From: Atlantibacter subterraneus
GTDB taxonomy: Bacteria; Pseudomonadota; Gammaproteobacteria; Enterobacterales; Enterobacteriaceae
DNA: 64,000 nucleotides
Reading direction: 5' to 3' (one strand)
Assembly: GCF_027853245.1 (NCBI RefSeq)
Contig: NZ_JAPTZM010000003.1
Shown here: positions 35,283 through 44,967 of the stretch, piece by piece
How positions within the stretch are numbered: position 1 is the stretch's first letter
Layout of the letters: the number at the start of each line of letters is the position of its first letter
Notes under the pieces: model-generated
Told to the model about the DNA's origin: nothing
Seen by the model: only the letters and a program-made list of their open reading frames with translations
The model's database searches: none
Translations under genes and position numbers: made by a program

Positions 35283-36287
35283 ATGAGTCTGGATATCGAC
35301 CAGATTGCAATACACCAGTTAATTAAGCGCGATGAGCAGAACCTGGAGCTGGTGCTTCGGGATTCGCTGCTGGAGCCGAATGCCGCCGTGGAAGAGATGA
35401 TGGCGGAGCTGCATCGCGTGTACAGTGCAAAAAACAAAGCCTACGGTTTGTTTACCGAAGAGAGCGAGCTGGCGCAGTCGCTGCGCCTGTGCCGTCAGGG
35501 CGAAGAGGATTTCCTGGGCTTTAGCCGCGCCGCCACCGGGCGTCTGCGCGATGAACTGGCGAAATACCCGTTTGCCGACGGCGGCATTGTGCTGTTTTGC
35601 CACTACCGCTACCTGGCGGTGGAATATCTGCTGGTGGCGGTGCTGAATAACCTCAGCAGCATGCGGGTTAATGAAAATCTGGATATCAGCTCAACCCATT
35701 ATCTGGATATCAATCACGCCGACATCGTGGCGCGCATCGATCTGACCGAGTGGGAAACCAACCCGGAATCGACCCGTTATCTGACTTTTCTGAAAGGGAG
35801 GGTAGGACGCAAGGTCGCCGATTTCTTTATGGATTTCCTCGGGGCCAGCGAAGGCCTTAATGCCAAAGCGCAAAACCGCGGCCTGTTGCAGGCGGTGGAC
35901 GACTTTACGGCACAGGCGCAACTGGACAAAGCCGAGCGCCAGGACGTGCGTCAGCAGGTTTACAGCTACTGTAACGAGCAGCTACAGGCGGGGGAGGAGA
36001 TTGAACTGGCCTCGCTGTCGAAAGAGCTGTCCGGCGTTAGCGAAGTAAGTTTTGAGGCATTTACCGCTGAGCAGGGCTATGAGCTGGAAGAGAGTTTCCC
36101 GGCGGATCGCAGTACGCTGCGCCAGTTAACCAAATATGCTGGCAGCGGCGGCGGGCTGACGATTAATTTCGACGCCATGCTGCTGGGCGAGCGTATTTTC
36201 TGGGACCCGGCTACCGATACCCTGACCATCAAGGGCACCCCACCGAATCTACGCGACCAGCTTCAACGCCGCACTTCAGGTAAATAA
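35283..36287 (+). CDS. yejK: Nucleoid-associated protein YejK (NdpA)
   Basis: Nucleoid-associated protein of the NdpA/37-kD family, reported in E. coli to interact with topoisomerase IV and gyrase. It has 334 residues (335 in E. coli) starting MSLDIDQIAIHQLIKRDEQNLELVLRDSLL, soluble and mixed alpha/beta. Good RBS (AAAAGGAGAG). Convergent with rplY, separated by a bidirectional terminator. Confidence 0.95.
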   Translation: MSLDIDQIAIHQLIKRDEQNLELVLRDSLLEPNAAVEEMMAELHRVYSAKNKAYGLFTEESELAQSLRLCRQGEEDFLGFSRAATGRLRDELAKYPFADGGIVLFCHYRYLAVEYLLVAVLNNLSSMRVNENLDISSTHYLDINHADIVARIDLTEWETNPESTRYLTFLKGRVGRKVADFFMDFLGASEGLNAKAQNRGLLQAVDDFTAQAQLDKAERQDVRQQVYSYCNEQLQAGEEIELASLSKELSGVSEVSFEAFTAEQGYELEESFPADRSTLRQLTKYAGSGGGLTINFDAMLLGERIFWDPATDTLTIKGTPPNLRDQLQRRTSGK

Positions 36288-36292
36288 ACCCC

Positions 36293-36322
36293 AAAAAAAA
36301 ACGCCGCATTACGCGGCGTTTC
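36293..36322. terminator. Bidirectional terminator yejK/rplY
   Basis: Perfect 8-bp stem AACGCCGC/GCGGCGTT (36300-36307 with 36313-36320) and 5-base loop. A nine-base A-run on the left gives the minus strand a strong U-tract for rplY, and a short TTTCTT serves yejK. Confidence 0.88.
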
Positions 36323-36340
36323 TTCAGACCTGGTCGGCGA

Positions 36341-36625
36341 TTACGCGCGGACGAAGTCGATGTGCTGCAGTTTCGGCTTGAAAGCGTGACGCTGTACGGC
36401 CTGAACTTTAACTTTTACTTCTTTACCGTCAACAGCGATAGTCAGCACTTCGCTGTAGAACTCAGGCTTAGCCTGCATGTTCATAACCTGGTCGTGATCC
36501 AGTTCGACGGAGATAGCAGCTTCATTACCGCCATAAATGATGGCCGGGAATTTGTTAGCTGTGCGCAGGCGGCGGCTCGCACCCTTACCCTGCTCTTTAC
36601 GTACTTCTGCGTTGATAGTAAACAT
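36341..36625 (-). CDS. rplY: 50S ribosomal protein L25
   Basis: 5S rRNA-binding large-subunit protein. It has 94 residues, the short E. coli-type L25 without the CTC extension (MFTINAEVRKEQGKGASRRLRTANKFPAIIYGG). RBS AAGAGAAAAG upstream. Single gene between yejK and radD. Confidence 0.98.
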   Translation of the reverse strand: MFTINAEVRKEQGKGASRRLRTANKFPAIIYGGNEAAISVELDHDQVMNMQAKPEFYSEVLTIAVDGKEVKVKVQAVQRHAFKPKLQHIDFVRA

Positions 36626-36749
36626 TAACTTTTCTCTTCTTTAAATCCTGTCGCAGGCGACCCAGCGACAGGCAGATTATCTGCTTTGCGGATGCAAAAG
36701 CGGGCGGGATTATAGCCATAACCGCCCCCGGCTTCAATGAAAACCGCCG

Positions 36750-38507
36750 TTAACCGCGTAATTCGTTGGCGCGGCGATAGCGCCCCTGATAGTCGAACAC
36801 CTTCTCCCGCACCTGCCAGAAGCGATCTTTCATCCGCGCTACCACAAAGTCCGGATGGCGCAGCAGCGCGTGCTGCGCCGCGATATCCGCCGCCGTGATC
36901 CAGCGCAGCGGTACGCCGGGGGTGCGGGTATGGGGGCGTAAAAACAGATGCTCAAAGGCGGTGCGTTGGGCGGGGGTATGCAGGCGGAAGCGCTCGCTCA
37001 CGTCCGCGCCGTCTTCATCGTAATAGGTGACCTTGAGCCACTCGCCCTTTGCGTCGCTGCCGCTTTCCATCTGCATGCCGCTACAGCGCAACACCAGCGC
37101 GTCTTTCAGCTTCAGCGCCGCTTTCAGCATATCGTCAGGGTCGACCAGCACGGTATCGCATTCATGGCAGCGGCGAGCGGCAATATCATTTTCCGCATTG
37201 CATTGCGGGCAGTTTTTAAAGCGAAAGCGATAGTCGCACTGCTCGCGATTGCCGTCGTCATCTTCCAGGACGCCCTGGCAGCGGCGGCCAAAATGCTCGA
37301 TCAGCGTGCCGTCAGCGGTGGTTTTCCCCCAGAAGGTGTTGGCGAAGCCGCAGGCCGGGCAGAACACCTGCACCGGCACATTATCTGAGCCTTTTTTTGC
37401 CGCGCCGACTTCCGGGGTAAACAGATCGTGCGGGTTGCCAGCGTAATCGAGGATTAAGCAGTCGGTTTTGCCCTCGTACAGCCGCAGCCCGCGCCCAACA
37501 ATCTGTTGATACAAACTCACCGACTCGGTTGGGCGCAGAATAGCAATCACGTCCACATGCGGCGCATCAAAACCGGTAGTGAGCACTGACACATTCACCA
37601 GATAGCGGAAGCGGCGCGCCTTAAAATCATTAATCAGCACATCGCGTTCCGGCCCGGGCGTTTCGCCGGTGATCAACGCCGCCTCGCCGGCAGGCAGCAG
37701 GCCGGTGATTTCCCTGGCATGTTCAACCGTGGCGGCAAAAATCATCACCCCCATACGGGCGGCGGCGAAATCGACAATCTGGCTGATGATATGCGGAGTG
37801 ATGCGGCGCTGTTTTTTCAGTTCGAGGTTAAGGTCCGCCTCGCTGAAAATGCCGTTCGACTGCGGCTGAAGGCGGCTGAAGTCATACTGCACCACCGGCA
37901 TATCCAGCCGCTCCGGCGGGGTAAGATAGCCGTGTTTAATCATGTAGCGCAGCGGCAGCTCATAGATGCAGTCGCGAAATAGCGCATTCTGGTCGCCGCG
38001 CACCATGCCGTGATAGTGGTACTGATAAATCCAGCCTTTGCCGAGCCGAAAAGGCGTGGCGGTGAGCCCCAGCAGGCACAGGCGCGGATTGCTCTGGCTC
38101 AGATGGCGCAAAATTTGCTGATACTGGCTGTCGTCATCGTCGCTGATGCGGTGGCACTCATCGACAATCAGCAGCGAGAACGCCCCCTGAAATTCATCGA
38201 GATTACGCGCCACCGACTGTACGCTGCCGAACACCACTTTGGCCTGGCTCTGCTTGCGCTTCAGCCCGGCGGAGTAAATATCCGCCTCCAGCCCGAGGGC
38301 GCAATATTTGGCATGGTTCTGCTCCACCAGCTCTTTGACGTGGGCCAGCACCAGCACGCGTCCGCGCGCCACCCGCGCCAGCTCGGCGATAACAATACTT
38401 TTCCCCGCGCCGGTCGGCAGAACGATCGCAGCGGGTTCAGCGGATTTGCGAAAATGTGCGAGGGTGGCGTCAACCGCCTCGCGCTGATAGGGACGTAGCG
38501 TTAGCAT
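36750..38507 (-). CDS. radD: DEAD/DEAH-box DNA repair helicase-like protein RadD
   Basis: Superfamily 2 ATPase that works with RecA and SSB in recombination and double-strand break repair. It has 585 residues (586 in E. coli): Walker A PTGAGKS, Walker B DECH, LTATPF motif III, helicase C domain with QIVGRGLR, and a zinc-finger region with paired cysteines (FCPACGFANTF, CPQCNAENDIAARRCHEC). Divergent from rsuA. Confidence 0.96.
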   Translation of the reverse strand: MLTLRPYQREAVDATLAHFRKSAEPAAIVLPTGAGKSIVIAELARVARGRVLVLAHVKELVEQNHAKYCALGLEADIYSAGLKRKQSQAKVVFGSVQSVARNLDEFQGAFSLLIVDECHRISDDDDSQYQQILRHLSQSNPRLCLLGLTATPFRLGKGWIYQYHYHGMVRGDQNALFRDCIYELPLRYMIKHGYLTPPERLDMPVVQYDFSRLQPQSNGIFSEADLNLELKKQRRITPHIISQIVDFAAARMGVMIFAATVEHAREITGLLPAGEAALITGETPGPERDVLINDFKARRFRYLVNVSVLTTGFDAPHVDVIAILRPTESVSLYQQIVGRGLRLYEGKTDCLILDYAGNPHDLFTPEVGAAKKGSDNVPVQVFCPACGFANTFWGKTTADGTLIEHFGRRCQGVLEDDDGNREQCDYRFRFKNCPQCNAENDIAARRCHECDTVLVDPDDMLKAALKLKDALVLRCSGMQMESGSDAKGEWLKVTYYDEDGADVSERFRLHTPAQRTAFEHLFLRPHTRTPGVPLRWITAADIAAQHALLRHPDFVVARMKDRFWQVREKVFDYQGRYRRANELRG

Positions 38508-38647
38508 TGAGTGCTTTTCAAATTCATTAGCGTGCGAAACATCATTTTAATCTTGAGCGAGTCCGTTAGCCCGCTATACTGACCGGTCTTGATGATTTCT
38601 TTCATTACCAGCCCATGCTGGACCGCGTTTAACAGGCAAAAACTTCA

Positions 38648-39355
38648 ATGCGACTTGATAAATTTATCGCCCAGCAGCTCGGCATCAGCCGCGCTATTGC
38701 CGGGCGTGAAATTCGTGCCAGCCGGGTAACCGTTGATGGCGAACCCGTAAAAGATACCGCGTTCAAACTGAAACCCGAACATGATGTGGCCTATGAGGGC
38801 AACTCCCTCGTGCAGCAGACCGGCCCGCGCTATTTTATGCTCAACAAGCCCCAGGGTTACGTTTGCTCTACCGACGATCCGGATCATCCCACTATCCTTT
38901 ATTTCCTGGATGAGCCGCTGGCACACAAACTGCACGCCGCCGGGCGTCTGGATATCGATACCACCGGCCTGGTGCTGCTGACCGATGACGGCCAGTGGTC
39001 CCATCGTATCACGTCGCCACGCCATCATTGCGAGAAAACCTATCGGGTGACGCTGGAATCGCCGGTAGCCGACGATACCGTTGACCAGTTCGCTAAGGGC
39101 GTCCAGTTGCATAACGAAAAAGATCTCACCAAACCCGCAGTGCTGGAAGTGATAACCCCGACGGACGTGCGGCTGACCATCAGCGAAGGCCGCTATCACC
39201 AGGTGAAGCGCATGTTCGCCGCAGTGGGCAACCACGTGGTGGAGCTGCACCGCGAACGTATTGGCGCAATTGCGTTGGATGACGATCTCGCGCCGGGCGA
39301 ATACCGCCCGCTCACTGACGAAGAAATTGCCAGTGTCGGCTTGCCGTCACGCTAA
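38648..39355 (+). CDS. rsuA: 16S rRNA pseudouridine(516) synthase RsuA
   Basis: Makes pseudouridine at position 516 of 16S rRNA. It has 235 residues (231 in E. coli): N-terminal S4 RNA-binding domain (MRLDKFIAQQLGISRAIAGREIRAS) and RsuA-family catalytic domain with the aspartate in AGRLDIDTTGLVLLTDDG. The C-terminus (DEEIASVGLPSR) is slightly longer than in E. coli. bcr follows with a 15-base gap. Confidence 0.96.
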   Translation: MRLDKFIAQQLGISRAIAGREIRASRVTVDGEPVKDTAFKLKPEHDVAYEGNSLVQQTGPRYFMLNKPQGYVCSTDDPDHPTILYFLDEPLAHKLHAAGRLDIDTTGLVLLTDDGQWSHRITSPRHHCEKTYRVTLESPVADDTVDQFAKGVQLHNEKDLTKPAVLEVITPTDVRLTISEGRYHQVKRMFAAVGNHVVELHRERIGAIALDDDLAPGEYRPLTDEEIASVGLPSR

Positions 39356-39370
39356 ATGCAGGAGAGTGGA

Positions 39371-40564
39371 GTGACCACCCGACAAAATTCCTCGATGGGG
39401 ATCGTCATTATTCTTGGCCTGTTAGCCATGCTGATGCCGCTGTCTATCGATATGTACCTGCCGGCGCTGCCGGTGATTTCTCAGCAGTTCGGCGTGCCCG
39501 CCGGCAGCGCCCAGATGACGCTCAGTACCTATATTCTGGGCTTTGCGGTAGGGCAGCTGTTTTACGGCCCGATGGCGGACAGCCTGGGCCGTAAGCCGGT
39601 GATCCTCGGCGGCACCCTGGTGTTTGCCGTGGCGGCGATTGCCTGTGCGCTCTCCCAGACCATCGATCAGCTGATTGCTATGCGTTTTCTGCACGGCCTG
39701 GCGGCTGCGGCGGCAAGCGTGGTGATTAACGCCCTGATGCGCGATATCTATCCCAAAGAGGAGTTCTCGCGCATGATGTCGTTCGTCATGCTGGTCACCA
39801 CCATTGCGCCGCTGGTAGCGCCAATGGTGGGCGGTGCGGTGCTGGTGTGGTTCAGCTGGCACACTATCTTCTGGATCCTGGCGGTAGCGGCGTTGATCGC
39901 CTCGGCGATGATTTTCTTTCTGATTTCGGAAACGCTTCCAGCAGAGCGGCGGCAGAAGTTCCACTTCCGCACCACGATAGGCAACTTTGCCTCGCTGTTT
40001 CGCCATAAGCGCGTGCTCAGCTATATGCTCGCCAGTGGCTTCAGCTTCGCCGGAATGTTCTCGTTCCTGAGCGCCGGGCCGTTCGTCTACATCGAGATCA
40101 ACCACGTTTCGCCGCAGGATTTCGGTTATTACTTCGCCCTGAATATCGTGTTCCTGTTTGTGATGACGATATTTAACAGCCGCTTTGTGCGCCGCATCGG
40201 AGCGCTGCGCATGTTCCGTACCGGGCTGTTTATTCAATTCGCGATGGCGGTGTGGATGGTGGTCAGCGCGCAGTTTGACTTTGGATTCTGGGCGCTGGTG
40301 CTGGGCGTGGCGGCATTTGTTGGCTGTATTTCCATGGTGGCGTCTAACGCCATGGCGGTGATTCTGGATGAATTCCCGCATATGGCGGGTACCGCGTCGT
40401 CGCTGGCGGGGACGTTCCGCTTCGGCATTGGCGCAATTACCGGCGCGCTGCTGTCAATGTTTACCTTTAATTCCGCCTGGCCGATGATCGGCTCAATCGC
40501 GTTTTGCGCGACTTGCTCTATTCTCTTCTACTTCTACGCCAGCCGTCCAAAAAGACACCCTTAG
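39371..40564 (+). CDS. bcr: MFS multidrug efflux protein Bcr
   Basis: Drug:H+ antiporter (DHA1) conferring bicyclomycin resistance; also exports other drugs and cysteine-related compounds in E. coli. It has 397 residues (396 in E. coli) and twelve helices, with motif A GPMADSLGRKP between helices 2 and 3. The start was placed at GTG 39371 (VTTRQNSSMGIVIILGLLAML) behind AGGAG; the ATG at 39356 abuts the rsuA stop and has no RBS. Likely co-transcribed with rsuA. Confidence 0.94.
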   Translation: MTTRQNSSMGIVIILGLLAMLMPLSIDMYLPALPVISQQFGVPAGSAQMTLSTYILGFAVGQLFYGPMADSLGRKPVILGGTLVFAVAAIACALSQTIDQLIAMRFLHGLAAAAASVVINALMRDIYPKEEFSRMMSFVMLVTTIAPLVAPMVGGAVLVWFSWHTIFWILAVAALIASAMIFFLISETLPAERRQKFHFRTTIGNFASLFRHKRVLSYMLASGFSFAGMFSFLSAGPFVYIEINHVSPQDFGYYFALNIVFLFVMTIFNSRFVRRIGALRMFRTGLFIQFAMAVWMVVSAQFDFGFWALVLGVAAFVGCISMVASNAMAVILDEFPHMAGTASSLAGTFRFGIGAITGALLSMFTFNSAWPMIGSIAFCATCSILFYFYASRPKRHP

Positions 40565-40574
40565 CTGCCCCTCA

Positions 40575-40600
40575 GGGGGTAGGAAAACTACCCCTTTCTT
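40575..40600 (+). terminator. bcr terminator
   Basis: GGGGTAG/CTACCCC stem (40576-40582 with 40588-40594), 5-base loop, followed by TTTCTT. It lies 11 bases after the bcr stop. Confidence 0.8.
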
Positions 40601-40901
40601 AATCCATATCAACGAATAAATTCCCCGGCCCCGTACAATTTGTTTCGCGAATGTAAATGTAAAGCTCTTAAAAAGTCATTTTTTTGTAGTCAAAAAAGGT
40701 TGAGTTAGATCGCGTTACAGGTTACATATAGCGCCGAAATGAGAAGTACCGCACAAAAATAAACGGTTGCCGATGAAGGAGTAACCGAAATTATTGCAAC
40801 AGTGTAACCGTTTTCTATGTTGATCATGTTACGTTTAATCAACATTGTGTTAACCTGTATGTAAAGTGATTGTGATTTTTTGCTCTTGCTGGGGAAGTAT
40901 T
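40601..40901. other. AT-rich bcr-yejG intergenic region
   Basis: After the bcr terminator about 300 bases have no gene I can support. The stretch is AT-rich and contains five GTTAC/GTAAC pentamers (40714, 40721, 40781, 40804, 40828), a separated inverted repeat AAACGGTT (40761-40768) with AACCGTTT (40806-40813), and GTTGAT...ATCAAC (40819-40824 with 40838-40843). It should hold the yejG promoter. I cannot name a regulator. Confidence 0.6.
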
Positions 40902-41243
40902 ATGAATACGTTACAACTTTCCATCGTCCACCGCTTGCCCAATAGCTATCGTTGGCTGACGGGTTTCGCAGGTTCAAAAGTTGAACCGATTCCGCAGTGC
41001 GCGCAAAGCGAAGACGATTGCCTGGTGGGCCTGAAACTGCTCAGCCCGGTAGATAACGCATGGCAGGTGATGAATAAGCTAAGCCAGGCGTTAACGGATA
41101 TCGAAGTGGATTGCGCGGTGCTGGAGTGCGAAGGCGAGCCTTGCCTGTTCGTCGACCGGCAGGATGAATTCGCGGCGACCTGCCGTCTAAAAAACTTTGG
41201 CGTTGCCATTGCCGAGACCTTTTCCGGCCAGAATCCCTTCTGA
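40902..41243 (+). CDS. yejG: Conserved small protein YejG
   Basis: 113-residue cytoplasmic protein (114 in E. coli) of unknown function (LQLSIVHRLPNSYRWLTGFAGSKVEPIPQ; LECEGEPCLFVDRQDEFAATCRLKNFGVAIAE). The start at ATG 40902 has GGGGAAG ahead; the frame opens at 40866. Convergent with yejF, 3 bases apart at the stops. Confidence 0.95.
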   Translation: MNTLQLSIVHRLPNSYRWLTGFAGSKVEPIPQCAQSEDDCLVGLKLLSPVDNAWQVMNKLSQALTDIEVDCAVLECEGEPCLFVDRQDEFAATCRLKNFGVAIAETFSGQNPF

Positions 41244-41246
41244 GGA

Positions 41247-42836
41247 TCAACGCAGCGTAAGCAGCTGGCGGGTATATTCCGCCGCCGGCGAGGTAAACAC
41301 CTGCCCGCACGGCCCCTGTTCGACCACTTCTCCCTGTTTCAACACCACCACCTGATGACACAGCGAACGCACTACTTCCAGATCGTGGCTGATAAACAGC
41401 CAGGCCAGGCGGTGCTTCGCCTGCAGTGATTTCAGCAGCGCCAGAATTTGCGCCTGCACCGTTCTGTCGAGGGACGAGGTGGGTTCATCCAGCACCATCA
41501 GGTCGGGTTTCAGGATCAGGGCGCGGGCGATGGCGATGCGCTGACGCTGGCCGCCGGAAAATTCCGCCGGATAGCGATGACGCGTTTCCGGGTCGAGCCC
41601 CACTTCCTGCATCACCTCCATCACCTGGGCTTCGCGCTGTTGGGCGGTCAATTCAGGATGATGGACCCGCAAGCCCTCTTCAATAATTTGCAGCACATCC
41701 AGACGGGGATTGAGCGAAGAGTTCGGATCCTGAAACACCACCTGGATGCGATGGCGCACCGGCAACATCTGCTTGCGGTTCCACTGATGTAGCGGCTGTC
41801 CGTCAAACCAGATTTCGCCCTGAGAAGCGATCAGCCGCAGCAGCGCCAGGCCGGTGGTACTTTTACCCGATCCGGATTCGCCCACCAGACCCAGGCTTTC
41901 ACCGGCCCGCAGTTCGAAATTCAGATTACGCAGCGCGTAGTGGTGCCCCACGGTGCGGCGGAAAATTCCGCGCCGCAGTGGAAACGCAACCTGTAAATCC
42001 GCTACCCGCAGCAGCACCGGGCTGTCGGCGGGGAGGGCGACCGGATCGCCTTCCGGCTCAGACGCCAGCAGCTTTTGGGTGTAAGGATGGCGCGGATGGC
42101 TGAACAGCGGGCGCGTCGCGTTTTGCTCCACGCACTGGCCGTTTTGCATCACCGCCACGTTATCCGCCAGCTTTTTGACGATATTCAGGTTGTGGGTGAT
42201 GAACAGCAGGCCCATATTCAGCTCGCGTTTCAGCTCATCAAGCAGGTGCAGAATTTGCGCCTGCACGGTGACGTCCAGCGCCGTGGTGGGTTCGTCGGCA
42301 ATCAGCAGCTGCGGACGGGTCAACAGCGCCATGGCGATCATCACCCGCTGGCGCTCGCCGCCGGAAAGCTGGTGTGGATAATCATTTAATCGGCTGGCAG
42401 GCTGGCGAATGCCCACCCTTTCCAGACAGGTGAGGATTTCTGCCCGCGCCGGTTCACGGCGCATCCCGCGATGCAGCGACAGCACTTCATACAGCTGCTT
42501 TTCGATAGTGTGCAGCGGGTTCAGCGACACCATCGGTTCCTGAAAAATCATGGCGATTTTATTACCGCGCACCTTACGCAACTGCGCTTCGCTGGCGTGC
42601 AGCAGCGTTTGCCCCTGGAACAGAATATCGCCCTGTGGATACACCGCAGGCGGCGTCGGCAGCAGACGCAGAATCGACAGCGCGGTCACGCTTTTGCCGG
42701 AACCGGATTCGCCCACCAGCGCCAGGGTTTCGCCCGCGTTGATGCTCAGTGACAGATTGTCCACCACCCGGCGTTCAACGTTGTTCTGGCGAAAGGCGAT
42801 GGAGAGCCCGTCAATGGAGAGCAGGGGAGACGTCAT
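41247..42836 (-). CDS. yejF: Peptide ABC importer, dual ATPase YejF
   Basis: ATP-binding subunit of the YejABEF peptide transporter (microcin C uptake in E. coli). It has 529 residues with two complete nucleotide-binding domains: Walker A GESGSGKS twice, signatures LSGGERQR and FSGGQRQR, Walker B LLIADEPTTALD and LMVLDEPTSSLD. It lies 2 bases downstream of yejE as the last gene of yejABEF. Confidence 0.96.
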   Translation of the reverse strand: MTSPLLSIDGLSIAFRQNNVERRVVDNLSLSINAGETLALVGESGSGKSVTALSILRLLPTPPAVYPQGDILFQGQTLLHASEAQLRKVRGNKIAMIFQEPMVSLNPLHTIEKQLYEVLSLHRGMRREPARAEILTCLERVGIRQPASRLNDYPHQLSGGERQRVMIAMALLTRPQLLIADEPTTALDVTVQAQILHLLDELKRELNMGLLFITHNLNIVKKLADNVAVMQNGQCVEQNATRPLFSHPRHPYTQKLLASEPEGDPVALPADSPVLLRVADLQVAFPLRRGIFRRTVGHHYALRNLNFELRAGESLGLVGESGSGKSTTGLALLRLIASQGEIWFDGQPLHQWNRKQMLPVRHRIQVVFQDPNSSLNPRLDVLQIIEEGLRVHHPELTAQQREAQVMEVMQEVGLDPETRHRYPAEFSGGQRQRIAIARALILKPDLMVLDEPTSSLDRTVQAQILALLKSLQAKHRLAWLFISHDLEVVRSLCHQVVVLKQGEVVEQGPCGQVFTSPAAEYTRQLLTLR

Positions 42837-42838
42837 AG

Positions 42839-43864
42839 TTACGCTACCTTACTGGGGTCGAAGGCGTCGCGCACCGCTTCGCCGATAAAAATAAGCAGTG
42901 ACAGCAAAATTGCCAGCGAGAAAAACGCGGTAATGCCAAGCCACGGAGCCTGTAAGTTATTCTTGCCCTGTAACAGCAGTTCACCGAGCGACGGCGATCC
43001 CAGCGGCAGGCCGAAGCCAAGAAAATCCAGCGAGGTCAGCGTGGTGATCGAGCCGCAGAGAATAAACGGCAAAAAGGTCAGAGTCGCTACCATGGCATTG
43101 GGTAGCATATGCCGCCACATGATGGCCCGATCGCTGACGCCCAGCGCCTGGGCCGCACGGATATAGTCAAAGTTACGGGTGCGCAGAAACTCAGCCCGCA
43201 CCACACCCACCAGGCTCATCCAGCCGAAAATCACGGTGATCGCCAGCAGCCACCAGAAGTTGGGCTGCACCACGCTGGACAGCAAAATAATTAAGAACAG
43301 CGTCGGCATCCCCGACCAGACTTCGATAAACCGCTGCCCCCACAGATCGACTTTACCGCCGTAGTAACCCTGGATCGCGCCTGCCGTCACGCCTATTACG
43401 CTGGAGCACAGCGTCAGCATCAGGCCGAATAAAATCGAGATGCGCGTACCGTAGAGAATGCGCGCCAGAACATCGCCGCCGTTGGCGTCGGTGCCCAGCC
43501 AGTTTTGCGCCGAGGGCGGTGAAGGGAAGGGGAGATCGGTAGCGTAATTAATGGAGTTCGCGCCGAAGCGGATCGGTGCCCACAGTATCCAGCCGTGCTG
43601 TTCGATGCGCTGCGCCAGCCACGGATCCTGGTAGTTTGCCCGGGTAGCCAGCGGGCCGCCAAAATCGCTTTCGCTGTAGTTAACCAGCGCCGGGAAAAAC
43701 CAGCGATCCTGATAGTGCGCCACTAACGGGCGATCGTTGGCGATCAGTTCAGAGGCCAGGCTTAATACAAAAATCACCGCGAAAATCCACAGCGACCAGA
43801 ATCCCCGGCGGTTGCGGCGAAATCGCGCCCAGCGCGCCTGGTTTACGGGGCTTAAGCGACTCAT
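42839..43864 (-). CDS. yejE: Peptide ABC importer permease YejE
   Basis: Inner-membrane permease of the YejABEF system. It has 341 residues (341 in E. coli): N-terminal cytoplasmic segment and membrane helix (WSLWIFAVIFVLSLASELIAND), a periplasmic insert, then a binding-protein-dependent transport core with the coupling EAA-like loop (EFLRTRNFDYIRAAQALGVSDRAIMWRHMLPN). It overlaps yejB by four bases (ATGA type). Confidence 0.96.
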   Translation of the reverse strand: MSRLSPVNQARWARFRRNRRGFWSLWIFAVIFVLSLASELIANDRPLVAHYQDRWFFPALVNYSESDFGGPLATRANYQDPWLAQRIEQHGWILWAPIRFGANSINYATDLPFPSPPSAQNWLGTDANGGDVLARILYGTRISILFGLMLTLCSSVIGVTAGAIQGYYGGKVDLWGQRFIEVWSGMPTLFLIILLSSVVQPNFWWLLAITVIFGWMSLVGVVRAEFLRTRNFDYIRAAQALGVSDRAIMWRHMLPNAMVATLTFLPFILCGSITTLTSLDFLGFGLPLGSPSLGELLLQGKNNLQAPWLGITAFFSLAILLSLLIFIGEAVRDAFDPSKVA

Positions 43865-44958
43865 CCGCGTCCCTCAAAATCAATGCGCGGATCGACCAGC
43901 GTATAGGTGATATCGCTAAGGATATTCAGCAACAGGCCGATCAGCGTAAAAATATACAGCGTGCCGAACATCACCGGGTAATCCCGCGACACGGTGGCTT
44001 CATAACCCAACAACCCCAGTCCGTTGAGCGAAAACATCACTTCAATCAGCAGCGAGCCGGTAAAAAACATGCTGATAAACGCCGCCGGAAAACCGGCGAT
44101 CACCAGCAGCATGGCGTTGCGGAATACGTGACCGCGCAGGATCTGCTTTTCACCCAACCCTTTGGCGCGGGCCGTGACCACATACTGCTTGCGGATCTCA
44201 TCGAGAAACGAATTTTTGGTCAGCATGGTTAACGCCGCAAAGCCGCCAATCACCGTCGCCAGTACCGGCAGCGTGATATGCCACAGATAATCGGTGATCT
44301 GCTTATACCAGGGCAGGCTGTCGAAGTTAGCCGAGACCAGGCCGCGCAGCGGGAACAGATCGAACCAGGTGCCACCCGCGAACAGCACAATCAGCAGGAT
44401 GGCGAACAGAAATGCGGGAATGGCGTAGCCGACGATGATCAGCGCGCTGCTCCAGACGTCAAACGCGCTGCCGTTACGCACCGCCTTGCGGATGCCCAAA
44501 GGTATCGACACCAGGTAGATAATTAACGTGCTCCAGAGCCCAAGGGTGATGGACACCGGCAGGCTGTCGCGGATCAACTCCAGCACCGAGGCGCTGCGAA
44601 ACAGGCTATTGCCGAAATCGAAGCGCACATAATCCTTCAGCATGGTGAAATAGCGCTCATGCAGCGGTTTATCAAAACCGTAGCGTTTGGTGATCTCGTC
44701 GATAATCTCCGGATCTAACCCACGCGCGCCGCGATACTGGCTATCGCCGGGATTACGCACGCCCGCCTGGGCATGGCTCAGGCCGCTCCCTTCGCCGCTG
44801 ACGCCCGGTATTCCGCCGCCGTGGCCAAACTGAATAGCGGAAATCGCCTGATCCACCGGCCCGCCTGGCGCAATCTGGACGATAAAAAAGTTAATCGTAA
44901 TGATCGCCCACAGGGTCGGGATAATCAGCAGTAAACGACGAATCAGATATGCGCCCAT
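43861..44958 (-). CDS. yejB: Peptide ABC importer permease YejB
   Basis: Inner-membrane permease partner of YejE, DppB-like. It has 365 residues (364 in E. coli): first helix (LLLIIPTLWAIITINFFIVQIAPGGPVD) and the EAA-type loop (EIRKQYVVTARAKGLGEKQILRGHVFRN). It starts nine bases after yejA. Confidence 0.96.
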   Translation of the reverse strand: MGAYLIRRLLLIIPTLWAIITINFFIVQIAPGGPVDQAISAIQFGHGGGIPGVSGEGSGLSHAQAGVRNPGDSQYRGARGLDPEIIDEITKRYGFDKPLHERYFTMLKDYVRFDFGNSLFRSASVLELIRDSLPVSITLGLWSTLIIYLVSIPLGIRKAVRNGSAFDVWSSALIIVGYAIPAFLFAILLIVLFAGGTWFDLFPLRGLVSANFDSLPWYKQITDYLWHITLPVLATVIGGFAALTMLTKNSFLDEIRKQYVVTARAKGLGEKQILRGHVFRNAMLLVIAGFPAAFISMFFTGSLLIEVMFSLNGLGLLGYEATVSRDYPVMFGTLYIFTLIGLLLNILSDITYTLVDPRIDFEGRG

Positions 44959-44967
44959 CGTCGCTCC

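Noticed and set aside
39422..40381. 319-codon open frame antisense to bcr
   Set aside because: Shadow of bcr. The translation is His/Arg/Gln rich with no membrane or domain features, and there is no ribosome-binding site.
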